A stretch of 22,443 bases of DNA, taken from an uncultured Eubacteriales bacterium (lineage in GTDB: Bacteria; Bacillota; Clostridia; Oscillospirales; Oscillospiraceae). The position numbers were made by a program, and so were the translations under genes. Below are positions 7,468-15,347 of the stretch, in pieces. Each line of letters opens with the position of its first letter. Within the stretch, counting starts at the first letter, position 1. A model generated the notes under the pieces. The model was not told where the DNA came from. It made no database searches and saw only the letters and a list, made by a program, of their open reading frames with translations. The stretch covers positions 1-22,443 of the forward strand of contig URKW01000020.1 of assembly GCA_900548615.1 (NCBI GenBank). The letters are read 5' to 3'.

Positions 7468-8826
7468 ATGCTGAATCTGCAAAACATTTTTGACACCATC
7501 GACATGATCGACAAGCAGCATCTGGACATCCGCACCATCACCATGGGCATCTCCCTGCTGGACTGCGTCAGCGAGGATCCCAAGCGCTGCTGTGACAAAA
7601 TTTACGACAAGATCTGCCGCCGTGCGGAAAAGCTGGTGCAGACGGGCCGGGATATCGAAAGCGAATTCGGTATCCCCATCGTCAACAAGCGCATCTCCGT
7701 CACCCCCATGGCGCTGGTGGCGGGCAGCTGCGACACGGAGGATTACGTTCCCTTCGCCCTGACCCTTGACCGGGCGGGCAAGACCTGCGGCGTGGACTTT
7801 CTGGGCGGCTATTCCGCGCTGGTGCAGAAGGGCTTCAGCAAAGGCGACGAGCTGCTGCTGCGCTCCATCCCACAGGCGCTGGCCCAGACCGATCTGGTGT
7901 GCTCCAGTGTCAACGTGGGCAGCACGAAAGCCGGCATCAACATGGACGCGGTGGCCCGTATGGGCCGCATCATCAAGGAGACGGCCCACCTGACGAAAGA
8001 CAAGGACGGCTTGGGCTGCGCCAAGCTGGTGGTGTTCTGCAACGCTGTGGAGGACAATCCCTTTATGGCGGGCGCGTTCCACGGCGTGGGTGAGGCGGAC
8101 AGCGTCATCAACGTGGGCGTTTCCGGCCCCGGTGTGGTGTATCACGCCCTGCAGAAGTGTAAAGGAGAACCCTTTGACGTGGTGGCGGAGACCATCAAAA
8201 AGACCGCTTTTCAGATCACCCGCATGGGCCAGATGGTGGCCACTGAGGCGTCCCGCCGTCTGGACACCCCCTTCGGCATCGTAGACCTGTCCCTTGCGCC
8301 CACCCCCGCCATTGGCGACAGTGTGGCCCGTATTCTGGAGGAAATGGGTCTCGCCGTATGCGGCACCCACGGCACCACGGCGGCGCTGGCGCTGCTGAAC
8401 GACGCAGTGAAGAAGGGCGGCGTCATGGCCAGCGGCCATGTGGGCGGCCTGTCCGGCGCGTTTATCCCCGTGTCGGAGGACGAGGGCATGATTGCCGCCG
8501 CCCAGCAGGGTACCCTGACCATTGACAAGCTGGAGGCCATGACCTGCGTATGCTCCGTGGGCCTCGACATGATCGCCGTACCCGGCGACACCAGCGCCGA
8601 GACCATCTCCGCCATCATCGCCGACGAGGCGGCGGTGGGCATGGTCAACAGCAAGACCACCGCTGTCCGCATCATTCCCGTGGAGGGCAAGACTGTGGGC
8701 GACGTGGTGGAAATGGGCGGATTGCTGGGGTCTGCCCCGCTGATGCCGGTGCACACCGAGTCCAGCGCCGACTTTATCGCCCGCGGCGGCCGCATTCCCG
8801 CCCCGCTGCAAAGCCTGAAGAACTAA
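7468..8826 (+). CDS. PFL family protein, UPF0210 (DUF711)
   Basis: The 452-residue cytoplasmic protein is of the UPF0210/DUF711 family, related in fold to glycyl-radical (PFL-like) enzymes but without a known reaction. Recognisable family segments are IRTITMGISLLDC near the N-terminus, TPMALVAGSCD, VDFLGGYSALVQKGF, CSSVNVGSTKAGINMDAV, and the glycine-rich GVGEADSVINVGVSGPGVV. The length fits the family. AGCGGAGGCGG lies before the ATG. It is co-transcribed with the upstream ACT gene and the downstream acetyltransferase. Family assignment is secure; function is not known. Confidence 0.93.
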   Translation: MLNLQNIFDTIDMIDKQHLDIRTITMGISLLDCVSEDPKRCCDKIYDKICRRAEKLVQTGRDIESEFGIPIVNKRISVTPMALVAGSCDTEDYVPFALTLDRAGKTCGVDFLGGYSALVQKGFSKGDELLLRSIPQALAQTDLVCSSVNVGSTKAGINMDAVARMGRIIKETAHLTKDKDGLGCAKLVVFCNAVEDNPFMAGAFHGVGEADSVINVGVSGPGVVYHALQKCKGEPFDVVAETIKKTAFQITRMGQMVATEASRRLDTPFGIVDLSLAPTPAIGDSVARILEEMGLAVCGTHGTTAALALLNDAVKKGGVMASGHVGGLSGAFIPVSEDEGMIAAAQQGTLTIDKLEAMTCVCSVGLDMIAVPGDTSAETISAIIADEAAVGMVNSKTTAVRIIPVEGKTVGDVVEMGGLLGSAPLMPVHTESSADFIARGGRIPAPLQSLKN

Positions 8827-8830
8827 GCCT

Positions 8831-9310
8831 ATGATACGACACTCGGCCGAAAGCGACCTGCCCCGCATTCTGGAAATTTACGATGTTGCCCGGCAGTTCA
8901 TGCGGCAAAGCGGCAACATGACCCAGTGGATCAACGGCTATCCCTCGGAGCCACTGCTGCGGCAGGATATTATAAATGGCGACCTGTACGTGATGGAGGA
9001 CGAGGGCGGCGTCTACGGAGCTTTCGCCTTTATTCTGGGGGACGATCCCACCTACGCCCATATCGAAGGCGCGTGGCAGGATACCGCCACCCCCTACGGC
9101 ACCATCCACCGCATCGGCAGCGACGGCACCCACCGCGGCGTGCTGCACGAGTGCGTGGACTGGGCGCTGAGGCGGATATCCCACCTGCGGGTGGACACCC
9201 ACGCGGACAACCATGTGATGCAGCGCTGCATCCTGCGGGAGGGCTTTTCCTACTGTGGCGTGATCTATGTGGCCGACGGCACGCCGCGCGTGGCCTTTGA
9301 ACGAATCTGA
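8831..9310 (+). CDS. GNAT family N-acetyltransferase
   Basis: The 159-residue protein has the GNAT layout. It opens with IRHSAESDLPRILEIYDVARQFM, has a central strand pair (GVYGAFAFIL), then a degenerate acetyl-CoA loop region near IHRIGSDGTHRGV and a late LRVDTHADNHVMQRCILREGF segment where the asparagine and the Gly-Phe turn are family-typical. It probably transfers acetyl from acetyl-CoA to a small molecule or protein amine; the substrate is unknown. The ATG is four bases after the UPF0210 stop and has only a weak upstream GAAG, so it probably depends on translational coupling. Confidence 0.88.
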   Translation: MIRHSAESDLPRILEIYDVARQFMRQSGNMTQWINGYPSEPLLRQDIINGDLYVMEDEGGVYGAFAFILGDDPTYAHIEGAWQDTATPYGTIHRIGSDGTHRGVLHECVDWALRRISHLRVDTHADNHVMQRCILREGFSYCGVIYVADGTPRVAFERI

Positions 9311-9331
9311 TAGGAGATAAGGAGATTAAAA

Positions 9332-9556
9332 ATGGATCCCATCTTTGAAATCGAACTGGAGGATTGCCCCATCTGCCGCGGCGTCGGCGCCATGCAGGAC
9401 GAGCAGGGCTGGTGCGTCTCCGTCAACTGTCTGGACTGCGGCGCGGAGACCGCCCACGCCAGCTATCACACGCCGGAGGAGCGGCTGGAGGCCGCCAAGC
9501 GGGTGGCGCTGCTGTGGAACATGGGCAAGGTTATTCACACCGGTGTGGGCGACTGA
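9332..9556 (+). CDS. Small zinc-ribbon protein, Lar family (restriction alleviation)-like
   Basis: The 74-residue protein has two Cys-x2-Cys knuckles, CPIC (12, 15) and CLDC (33, 36), then a helix ending in EAAKRVALLWN. This pattern (CPxC, then CxxCGA, then A...WN) is that of Lar-like proteins. These are best known from phages and prophages, where Lar modulates type I restriction. A double ribosome binding site (AGGAGATAAGGAG) precedes the ATG. It is the last gene of the operon, before the strong terminator. No restriction genes are visible nearby, so the activity is not established; it may simply bind zinc. Confidence 0.75.
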   Translation: MDPIFEIELEDCPICRGVGAMQDEQGWCVSVNCLDCGAETAHASYHTPEERLEAAKRVALLWNMGKVIHTGVGD

Positions 9557-9562
9557 ATAAAG

Positions 9563-9604
9563 AAAAAACCTGGGTTTGTCCTGCAAGACAAACCCAGGTT
9601 TTTT
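9563..9604. terminator. Bidirectional rho-independent terminator
   Basis: A perfect 18-base-pair stem (9563-9580 with 9587-9604) closes a six-base loop. It has a run of six As on the left and six Ts on the right, so it works on both strands. It ends the Lar-like operon on the plus strand and tRNA-Leu on the minus strand. Its last T is also the complement of the terminal A of the tRNA CCA end. Confidence 0.93.
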
Positions 9605-9690
9605 GGTGCCGGTGACCGGACTCGAACCGGTACGCTGTCGCCAGCGGTGGATTTTGAGTCCACTACGTCTACCAATTCCATCACACCGGC
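9604..9690 (-). tRNA. tRNA-Leu, anticodon CAA
   Basis: The minus-strand sequence folds as a class II tRNA. The acceptor stem pairs GCCGGTG with CACCGGC, followed by discriminator A and an encoded CCA. The D arm contains TTGGTAGAC. The anticodon stem GTGGA/TCCAC holds loop CTCAAAA (anticodon CAA, reading UUG). A variable arm follows, and the T loop is GTTCGAGTC. The length is 87 with CCA, typical of leucine tRNAs. It has its own promoter (9704-9732), and the terminator follows immediately after CCA. Confidence 0.95.
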
Positions 9691-9703
9691 ATGGAACAGC
9701 GTT

Positions 9704-9732
9704 ATTATACCGGAAGCGCATCCCAATTGCAA
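9704..9732 (-). promoter_or_regulatory. Promoter of tRNA-Leu
   Basis: On the minus strand: TTGCAA (9732-9727), a 17-base spacer and TATAAT (9709-9704). It ends 14 bases before the mature 5' end of the tRNA, a suitable distance for a short 5' leader. Confidence 0.75.
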
Positions 9733-9796
9733 GTGTAAATTTACTGTAAATCCCTCAGAATTCAAAAAACTGGGGCTACCAAACGGGCGGGAGTTG

Positions 9797-9805
9797 TGGT
9801 ATGAT
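9797..9805 (+). promoter_or_regulatory. Extended -10 promoter for the lipoprotein/two-component operon
   Basis: TGGTATGAT is an extended -10 element (TGn plus TATGAT). No good -35 is seen at 17 bases. It lies about 60 bases before the GTG start of the lipoprotein and is the only promoter-like element in this part of the gap between the tRNA and that gene. Confidence 0.45.
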
Positions 9806-9867
9806 ATCGTAGACAAGTTATGTGGCGGCTTCTGACAGGCCGCGTTTTACGAAGGGAGGGGCACACC

Positions 9868-11181
9868 GTGAAAAAGACCGTCAGGCGGGCGGCGCTGCTG
9901 GCGCTGCTGCTGGGGCTGCTGTGGGTACTGAGCGCCTGCGGCATGGACAATTCCGTGGAGGATCTGTTTACGCTGCCCCGCATACCGGACGAATACACCG
10001 GCCTGAACCAGCAGATTGAGGATCTGCTGGCCAACGGCTATGAATACGCGCCGCCTGCCACCGGTCAGAACATCCAGGCGGTGCAGATGGTAGATCTGAA
10101 CGGTGACGACGTGCAGGAGGCGCTGGTATTTTTCCGCAAGCCCGGCAATGAAAAGCCGCTGAAAGTACTGGTATTTGAGCGGCTGGAGGAGAGCTATGAG
10201 CTGCTGTGCACCGTGGAGAGCAGCGGCAACAGCATCGACAGCGTGTATTACGAGGATCTCACCGGTGACGGCCGGAACGAGCTGGTGGTGGGCTGGAAGA
10301 TCAGCAGCACCGTGCAGAACGTGGCCGTATACAACATTGGGCGCGAGGCCATTCCCCTGATGAGCAGCAGCTACACCCGCTTCGTGGTGCAGGATCTGAA
10401 CAGCTACGATCCGCCGGCGCTGTTCGTCATGCGCAGCGACAGCGACGGTACGCCGGTGGCGGAGGTCTACACGTGGCAGACCAATATTCTGGCGGTGGCC
10501 TACCGCTGCGGCCTGTCCAGCACCATGTCCGATCTGGCCCGGGGCAGCGTGGTAAAGGGAACGCTGACCGGCGGAAAGCCGGCGGTCTTTATCACCAGCG
10601 TCAACGATAACGGCAACGCGGTGACGGATATCCTGACATGGGAGAACCGGGACGCCGTGGTAAACCTGACCATGGACGAAAGTAGCGGCAAGACCACCCT
10701 GATCCAGCCCTACCGCCAGCTGATCCCCCAGGACGTCAACGACGACGGCGTGACGGAGGTTCCCTTCCCCGACGCGTGGAGCAACGGCAACGACACGCTG
10801 ACCTCCTGGCGGCAGTACAGCCGCACGGGAAGCGACCATCTGGTGGCCCAGACCTACCACTGCCAGAGCGGCGGCTGGTACTTCCAGCTGCCGGAGGAAT
10901 GGTGGGGCAATGTGAGCATTGAGGCGGAGGAGACTGTGGCCGGTGAAAATCAGGTGACCCTGTACGTGGACAACACGGCGGTGCTGGCGCTGTACACCAT
11001 CACCAACGAAAACCGGGAAAACCGCGCCGCCATGGGCAGCCGCTTTGTGCTGTGGCGTCAGCCCGGCACCATCTACGCCGCCGAGCTGTATGACGACGCC
11101 GCGGCCTACGGCATGAACGCCCAGCGGGTCAAGGATGATTTCCACATGCTGGTCAGCACATGGCTGCCTTCCAACAGTTGA
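9868..11181 (+). CDS. Lipoprotein with Ca-binding-like (VCBS/FG-GAP type) repeats
   Basis: The predicted product is exported and lipid-anchored, 437 residues long. It has a basic N-terminus (KKTVRR), a leucine-rich hydrophobic core and a lipobox LSAC with the modified Cys at 24. Three Asp/Asn-rich loops resemble calcium-binding integrin-like or VCBS loops: DLNGDDVQE (76-84), DLTGDGRNE (130-138) and DVNDDGVTE (from 289). The GTG at 9868 is preceded by AGGGAGGGG at the right distance and places the signal peptide correctly; an earlier ATG at 9820 would add a non-signal extension. It lies 19 bases before the response regulator, so it is probably co-expressed with the two-component system and may act as its external sensor or partner (inference). 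No enzymatic motif is seen. Confidence 0.85.
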   Translation: MKKTVRRAALLALLLGLLWVLSACGMDNSVEDLFTLPRIPDEYTGLNQQIEDLLANGYEYAPPATGQNIQAVQMVDLNGDDVQEALVFFRKPGNEKPLKVLVFERLEESYELLCTVESSGNSIDSVYYEDLTGDGRNELVVGWKISSTVQNVAVYNIGREAIPLMSSSYTRFVVQDLNSYDPPALFVMRSDSDGTPVAEVYTWQTNILAVAYRCGLSSTMSDLARGSVVKGTLTGGKPAVFITSVNDNGNAVTDILTWENRDAVVNLTMDESSGKTTLIQPYRQLIPQDVNDDGVTEVPFPDAWSNGNDTLTSWRQYSRTGSDHLVAQTYHCQSGGWYFQLPEEWWGNVSIEAEETVAGENQVTLYVDNTAVLALYTITNENRENRAAMGSRFVLWRQPGTIYAAELYDDAAAYGMNAQRVKDDFHMLVSTWLPSNS

Positions 11182-11200
11182 GGAATGAAAGGAGAACCCC

Positions 11201-11896
11201 ATGAGAAAGGTACTGGTATTGGAGGATGAAGCCAATATCCGTGGCTTTATCGTCATCAATCTGCGCCGCGCCGGATACGAGGTCATCGAGGCCGAAAGCG
11301 GCGAGGAAGCGCTGGAAAAGCTGAAGGCCCAGAAGGATATCCGGGTAGCGCTGCTGGACGTGATGCTGCCCGGCATCGATGGGTTTGAGGTATGCCGCCG
11401 TCTGCGGGCCCACGACGCCACTATCGGCATCATCATGCTGACAGCCCGCTCCCAGGAAATGGACAAGGTGACGGGCCTGATGACCGGCGCCGACGACTAT
11501 GTGACAAAGCCTTTCTCCCCTGCCGAGCTGACGGCACGCGTGGACGCGCTGATGCGCCGCAGCGGCGGCGGCAGCGTGGAGCAGGAGCCGAAGGAGGACG
11601 AGCTGTCCAGCCCGCCCTTCGTCCTGAATCTGCGGAACCGGACATTGGAAAAGAACGGCGAGCGGATCAAACTGACACAGGTGGAATTCGGCTTGATGAA
11701 GCTGTTTATGGAGAATCCCGGCAAGGCGCTCAGCCGCGAGGAGATTCTGGACACCGTATGGGGCCACGACTACTTTGGCGAGCTGAAGATCGTGGACGTG
11801 AATATCCGCCGCCTGCGGCTGAAGATCGAGGACGACACCGCCAATCCCGCCTATATTATCACCGTGTGGGGCTATGGCTACAAATGGGGCGAATAA
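11201..11896 (+). CDS. DNA-binding response regulator, OmpR/PhoB family
   Basis: The 231-residue two-domain regulator has a receiver domain with the acidic pair Glu8-Asp9, phospho-acceptor Asp53 (LLDVMLP), Thr81 (MLTA) and Lys103 (TKPF), all intact. After a linker rich in Gly, Ser and Glu (about 120-137) comes a C-terminal winged helix ending in VDVNIRRLRLKIEDD and the hairpin TVWGYGYKW. AAAGGAG stands before the ATG. The cognate kinase follows after 34 bases. The target genes are not visible here; autoregulation or control of the upstream lipoprotein is a natural guess. Confidence 0.95.
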   Translation: MRKVLVLEDEANIRGFIVINLRRAGYEVIEAESGEEALEKLKAQKDIRVALLDVMLPGIDGFEVCRRLRAHDATIGIIMLTARSQEMDKVTGLMTGADDYVTKPFSPAELTARVDALMRRSGGGSVEQEPKEDELSSPPFVLNLRNRTLEKNGERIKLTQVEFGLMKLFMENPGKALSREEILDTVWGHDYFGELKIVDVNIRRLRLKIEDDTANPAYIITVWGYGYKWGE

Positions 11897-11930
11897 ACGT
11901 CCCTAAACTGTCAGGAGAGGAGGGAGACCC

Positions 11931-13400
11931 GTGACAAAAAAGACCGCGCAGCCCCAGCCCAGACGGGCCATCGGCCTGCGCCGCCGCTGGATCGTCAGCA
12001 GTATTCTGCCGGTCATCACCATTCTGGTGCTGATCGCGGCGCTGGTCTCCATCGCTCTGGGCAGCAACTACTACGCCAACGCCCGCAGCGCACTGGAGGC
12101 CAAGGCCACCGCCGGAACGGACTACTTCAACACCTACGCCATGACCAGCTATGACGAGTACTTCCGCAGCGCCACCCTCTACGCCAACAGCTTCGAGGAC
12201 AGCGCCAGTATCGAGCTGCAATTCCTTGACCGCAACGGCCACGTGGAGGTCTCCACCCGCAGTCTGATGACCGGCTCAAAGCCCGGCACAAAGGATATCA
12301 TCGACGCTCTCACCAGCGGCAGAGTCAGCAGCTTCCGGGGGGTGGATCCCGCCACCGGCGAAAAGATCATCGCCGCCTCCGGCCTGCTGAAGTTCAACGG
12401 CCGTGTGGTGGGCGTGATGCGCTTTGTCACCGCCACCCGAAATCTGGACAGTCAGGTGCTGCTGACGGTGCTGATCATTCTGGCCATCATGGCGGCGGTG
12501 ATCTTCGTGATCGTCATTTCCAGTCTGCTGCTGATCAACAACGTGGTAGCCCCTGTCTCCGCCGTCAGCGAGGCAGCCAAGCAGATCTCCGGCGGCAGCT
12601 ACGGCTATCAGATCCCCAACCGCTACGCCGACGAAATGGGCGAGCTGGTGGACAACATCAACGACATGTCCCTGAAGATCGGTGAAAACGAAAAGCTGCA
12701 ATCGGAGTTCATCTCCTCCGTGTCCCACGAGCTGCGGACGCCGCTGACGGCCATCAACGGCTGGGGCGAAACGCTGCTGGCCGACGACGGCAGCGATCCG
12801 GAGGCGCTGCGCCGGGGATTGAACATCATCGTAAAGGAATCCGGCCGCCTGACCAATATGGTGGAGGAGCTGCTGGACTTCTCGAAAATGGCGGACGGCC
12901 GCTTTGCCCTGCATCTGGAGCAGATGGATCTGCAGGCGGAGTTCGAGGACGCGGTATACACCTACCGCGAGGTCTTCAAGCAGCAAGGCATCACGCTGGA
13001 CTACCACAGCGACGGCGTGTATGACGAGCCCATCACCGCCGACCCGGAGCGCTTGAAGCAGGTATTCTGCAACGTACTGGACAACGCCGCCAAGCACGGC
13101 GGCGCGGGAAAGCGCATCGAGACGCGGCTGGTGCGCCGCGGCAGCCACTACATCATCACCATCCGGGACTACGGCCCCGGCATCCCCGCTGACGATCTGC
13201 CCCACGTGAAGGAAAAGTTCTACAAGGGCGGCTCCAAGGCACGGGGCAGCGGCATCGGTCTTGCCGTGTGCGACGAGATCATCCGCCTGCACAACGGTAC
13301 GCTGGCCATCGGCAACGCCAAGGGCGGCGGCTGCATCGTTACCATCCGGTTGCCCATCGTCCCCCACCGGGCCCATCACGAAAAAGAAAAGAATCGTTAG
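11931..13400 (+). CDS. Membrane sensor histidine kinase
   Basis: The 489-residue protein has a first membrane helix at about 20-44, an extracellular sensor of about 130 residues, a second helix at 176-203, then a HAMP-like segment. The HisKA motif SVSHELRTPL has phospho-acceptor His266. The ATPase domain has the N box (NVLDNAAKHGG) and glycine boxes DYGPGIP and GSGIGLAVC. All catalytic motifs are intact. The start is GTG at 11931, behind GGAGAGGAGGGAG. It forms a two-component pair with the regulator 34 bases upstream. The external domain has no signature I recognise. Its ligand is unknown; the lipoprotein first in the operon is a candidate partner. Confidence 0.95.
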   Translation: MTKKTAQPQPRRAIGLRRRWIVSSILPVITILVLIAALVSIALGSNYYANARSALEAKATAGTDYFNTYAMTSYDEYFRSATLYANSFEDSASIELQFLDRNGHVEVSTRSLMTGSKPGTKDIIDALTSGRVSSFRGVDPATGEKIIAASGLLKFNGRVVGVMRFVTATRNLDSQVLLTVLIILAIMAAVIFVIVISSLLLINNVVAPVSAVSEAAKQISGGSYGYQIPNRYADEMGELVDNINDMSLKIGENEKLQSEFISSVSHELRTPLTAINGWGETLLADDGSDPEALRRGLNIIVKESGRLTNMVEELLDFSKMADGRFALHLEQMDLQAEFEDAVYTYREVFKQQGITLDYHSDGVYDEPITADPERLKQVFCNVLDNAAKHGGAGKRIETRLVRRGSHYIITIRDYGPGIPADDLPHVKEKFYKGGSKARGSGIGLAVCDEIIRLHNGTLAIGNAKGGGCIVTIRLPIVPHRAHHEKEKNR

Positions 13401-13408
13401 AACAACTG

Positions 13409-13436
13409 TTGCATTTTTGAAATTTTGTGCTATACT
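13409..13436 (+). promoter_or_regulatory. Promoter for yqhQ and the downstream housekeeping genes
   Basis: TTGCAT (13409-13414), a 16-base spacer and TATACT (13431-13436), with an upstream TG making TGCTATACT an extended -10. It lies in the 59-base gap between the kinase and yqhQ and separates the signalling operon from the housekeeping run. Confidence 0.72.
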
Positions 13437-13459
13437 GAATAGCAAAGGAAGGAATCCCC

Positions 13460-14410
13460 ATGGCAGAAAACAAGCAAGGCACATTCCGCACCACCATCGG
13501 CGGCCAGGCGTTGATCGAGGGTATCCTCATGCGCGGGCCGGAGAAGGACGCCATCGTTGTCCGCGCCCCGGAGGGGCTGGTGACCAAGGTGACGGAGCGG
13601 AAATTTATCAAGGACAAGTTCCCCATTCTGGGCTGGCCCATCATTCGCGGTATGGCCACGTTCCTCAGCTCTATCGTCACCGGCGTGAAGGCGCTGATGT
13701 TCTCAGCGGACTACTTCCCCGACGACGAAAACGCCCAGCCCAGCAAATTTGACCAGTGGCTGGAAAAGCACGTCCCGGCAGAAAAGCTGCAAAGCGTGCT
13801 GGTGGCCTTTTCGGTGGTTCTGTCGCTGGGCATGACGCTGGTGCTGTTCATGCTGCTGCCCACCTTTGTGGCCGGACTGTTCCACGCCCAGAGCGCCGCG
13901 CTGCACAACCTGATCGAAGGCGTGGTGAAGGTGCTGATCTTTCTGGCGTATCTGATCCTGTGCTCCAAGCAAAAGGACGTGCGCCGGGTATTCTGCTACC
14001 ACGGTGCCGAGCACAAGACCATCTTCTGCTACGAGGCGGGCCTGCCTCTGACGGTGGAAAACGCCCGCATCCAGCCCAAGCACCATCCCCGCTGCGGTAC
14101 CAGCTTCCTGTTCGTGGTCATCATCGTGTCCATTCTGGTGTCCAGCATCGTGTTCCCCTACATCAACTGGCAGAATATCTGGGTGCGCATCGGCGTGAAG
14201 CTGCTGCTGCTGGTGCCGGTGGTAGGCATCACCTACGAGTTCAACCGCGCCGTGGGCGCCCACGACAATAAGCTGACCCGCATTCTGTCCGCTCCCGGCA
14301 TGTGGATGCAGAACTTCACCACCAACGAGCCGGACGACTCCATGCTGGAGGTGGCCATCGAGGCCATGAAGCTGGTGCTGCCCGCGGAGCAGGGCAAAGA
14401 CAAGTGGTAA
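13460..14410 (+). CDS. yqhQ: DUF1385 membrane protein, YqhQ-like
   Basis: The 316-residue protein is of the DUF1385 family, annotated elsewhere as a putative metal-dependent enzyme; the reaction is unknown. Family hallmarks are GGQALIEGILMRGP near the N-terminus, a central membrane helix pair (about 109-135 and 150-170), the histidine-bearing YHGAEHKTIFCYEAG, the PKHHPRCGTSF motif, and a further helix pair. The conserved His, Glu and Cys could bind metal. AAAGGAAGGAA precedes the ATG. In many Clostridia this gene stands directly before prmC and prfA; prmC follows here but prfA does not. Confidence 0.9.
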   Translation: MAENKQGTFRTTIGGQALIEGILMRGPEKDAIVVRAPEGLVTKVTERKFIKDKFPILGWPIIRGMATFLSSIVTGVKALMFSADYFPDDENAQPSKFDQWLEKHVPAEKLQSVLVAFSVVLSLGMTLVLFMLLPTFVAGLFHAQSAALHNLIEGVVKVLIFLAYLILCSKQKDVRRVFCYHGAEHKTIFCYEAGLPLTVENARIQPKHHPRCGTSFLFVVIIVSILVSSIVFPYINWQNIWVRIGVKLLLLVPVVGITYEFNRAVGAHDNKLTRILSAPGMWMQNFTTNEPDDSMLEVAIEAMKLVLPAEQGKDKW

Positions 14411-14431
14411 GCGGGAAAAACTGACAACCAT

Positions 14432-14479
14432 CGACAACAATTTGTATTATGGCGACAACATATAACAATTTGTATATGG
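14432..14479 (+). repeat. Imperfect direct duplication at the prmC start
   Basis: The elements CGACAACA (14432-14439, 14453-14460) and CAATTTGTAT(T)ATGG (14438-14452, 14466-14479) each occur twice. Both copies end in an in-frame ATG of prmC. Neither ATG has an AGGAGG-like site, unlike almost every other gene here. Confidence 0.65.
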
Positions 14480-15333
14480 ATATCCGACAGGAGCTGCACC
14501 GCGCCGGCATCGACGCCGCCACGCTGGAGGCCCGGGAGCTGGTGGCCTTCGCCGCCGGCAAGACCCGGCAGGAGCTGCTGCGAGACGGACGGCTGTACGT
14601 GTCGGAGGAGGTGGAGCAGCGGGCTACCGCCCTGATGCGCCGCCATCTGGCGGGCGAGCCGCTGGCGTACCTGATCGGCGAGTGGAGCTTCTGCGGCATG
14701 GATCTGGATATCGATGAAAACGTCCTGATCCCCCGCACCGATACCGAGGTGCTGGCGGAGCAGGCCATCGATTTCGTCAAAACGCTGCCGGAGTCCCGGG
14801 TGCTGGATCTGTGCGCCGGAAGCGGCTGCGTAGGACTGGCGGTGGCGAAATTCTGCCCCGGCAGTCACGTGGTGCTGGGTGAGCTGATGGAGGGCGCGCT
14901 GCGGGTCTGCCGCCGCAACATCCGCCGCAGCGGTTTGACCAGTCAGGTCATGCCATGGCAAGTAGATGCCCTTGACGGCCCTCCACCCCGTTTCGGCGAG
15001 TTTGACTGCATCGTCAGCAACCCGCCCTACATCCCCGACGGCGATATCGCCGGGCTGGATGTGTCCGTGCGGGACTACGAACCGCTGACGGCTCTGAAGG
15101 GCGGCGCGGACGGACTGGATTTCTACCGGGCCATCAGTGAAAAATGGCGCGCCGCCCTGCACCCCGGCAGCCGCCTGTTTTTTGAGGTGGGCATCGGGCA
15201 GGCCGACGACGTGCTGCGCATCATGCGTGCACAGGGCTTCGGCGATATTGAGATCGTACCGGACACGGCAGGCATCCCACGGGTAGTATACGGCACGCTG
15301 TACGACAGCGTATTCGATAACGGAGAGAGTTAA
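14449..15333 (+). CDS. prmC: Release factor glutamine methyltransferase PrmC (HemK)
   Basis: SAM-dependent enzyme that N5-methylates the glutamine of the GGQ motif in peptide release factors, improving termination. The 294-residue protein has an N-terminal helical domain, LIPRTDTEVL (93-102), the SAM loop VLDLCAGSGCVGLAVA (118-133) and the catalytic NPPY (191-194) that binds the glutamine side chain. An acidic Glu-Leu occupies the usual ribose-binding position. The start is uncertain: ATG at 14449 gives the length I expect, ATG at 14476 loses nine residues, and neither has a clear ribosome binding site. Release factor genes, usual neighbours, are absent, and recA follows 14 bases later. Confidence 0.93.
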   Translation: MATTYNNLYMDIRQELHRAGIDAATLEARELVAFAAGKTRQELLRDGRLYVSEEVEQRATALMRRHLAGEPLAYLIGEWSFCGMDLDIDENVLIPRTDTEVLAEQAIDFVKTLPESRVLDLCAGSGCVGLAVAKFCPGSHVVLGELMEGALRVCRRNIRRSGLTSQVMPWQVDALDGPPPRFGEFDCIVSNPPYIPDGDIAGLDVSVRDYEPLTALKGGADGLDFYRAISEKWRAALHPGSRLFFEVGIGQADDVLRIMRAQGFGDIEIVPDTAGIPRVVYGTLYDSVFDNGES

Positions 15334-15347
15334 AGGAGGAATTTTCC

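Noticed and set aside
7414..8868. 484-codon minus-strand ORF opposite the UPF0210 gene
   Set aside because: The plus frame is a recognisable conserved family; the minus frame has no domain and the same His/Gly-rich shadow composition.
9847..11466. 539-codon minus-strand ORF opposite the lipoprotein and response regulator
   Set aside because: It lies antisense to a gene with a clear signal peptide and lipobox and to an intact receiver domain. Its product is rich in His, Gln, Val and Gly with no domain, a typical GC-rich shadow.
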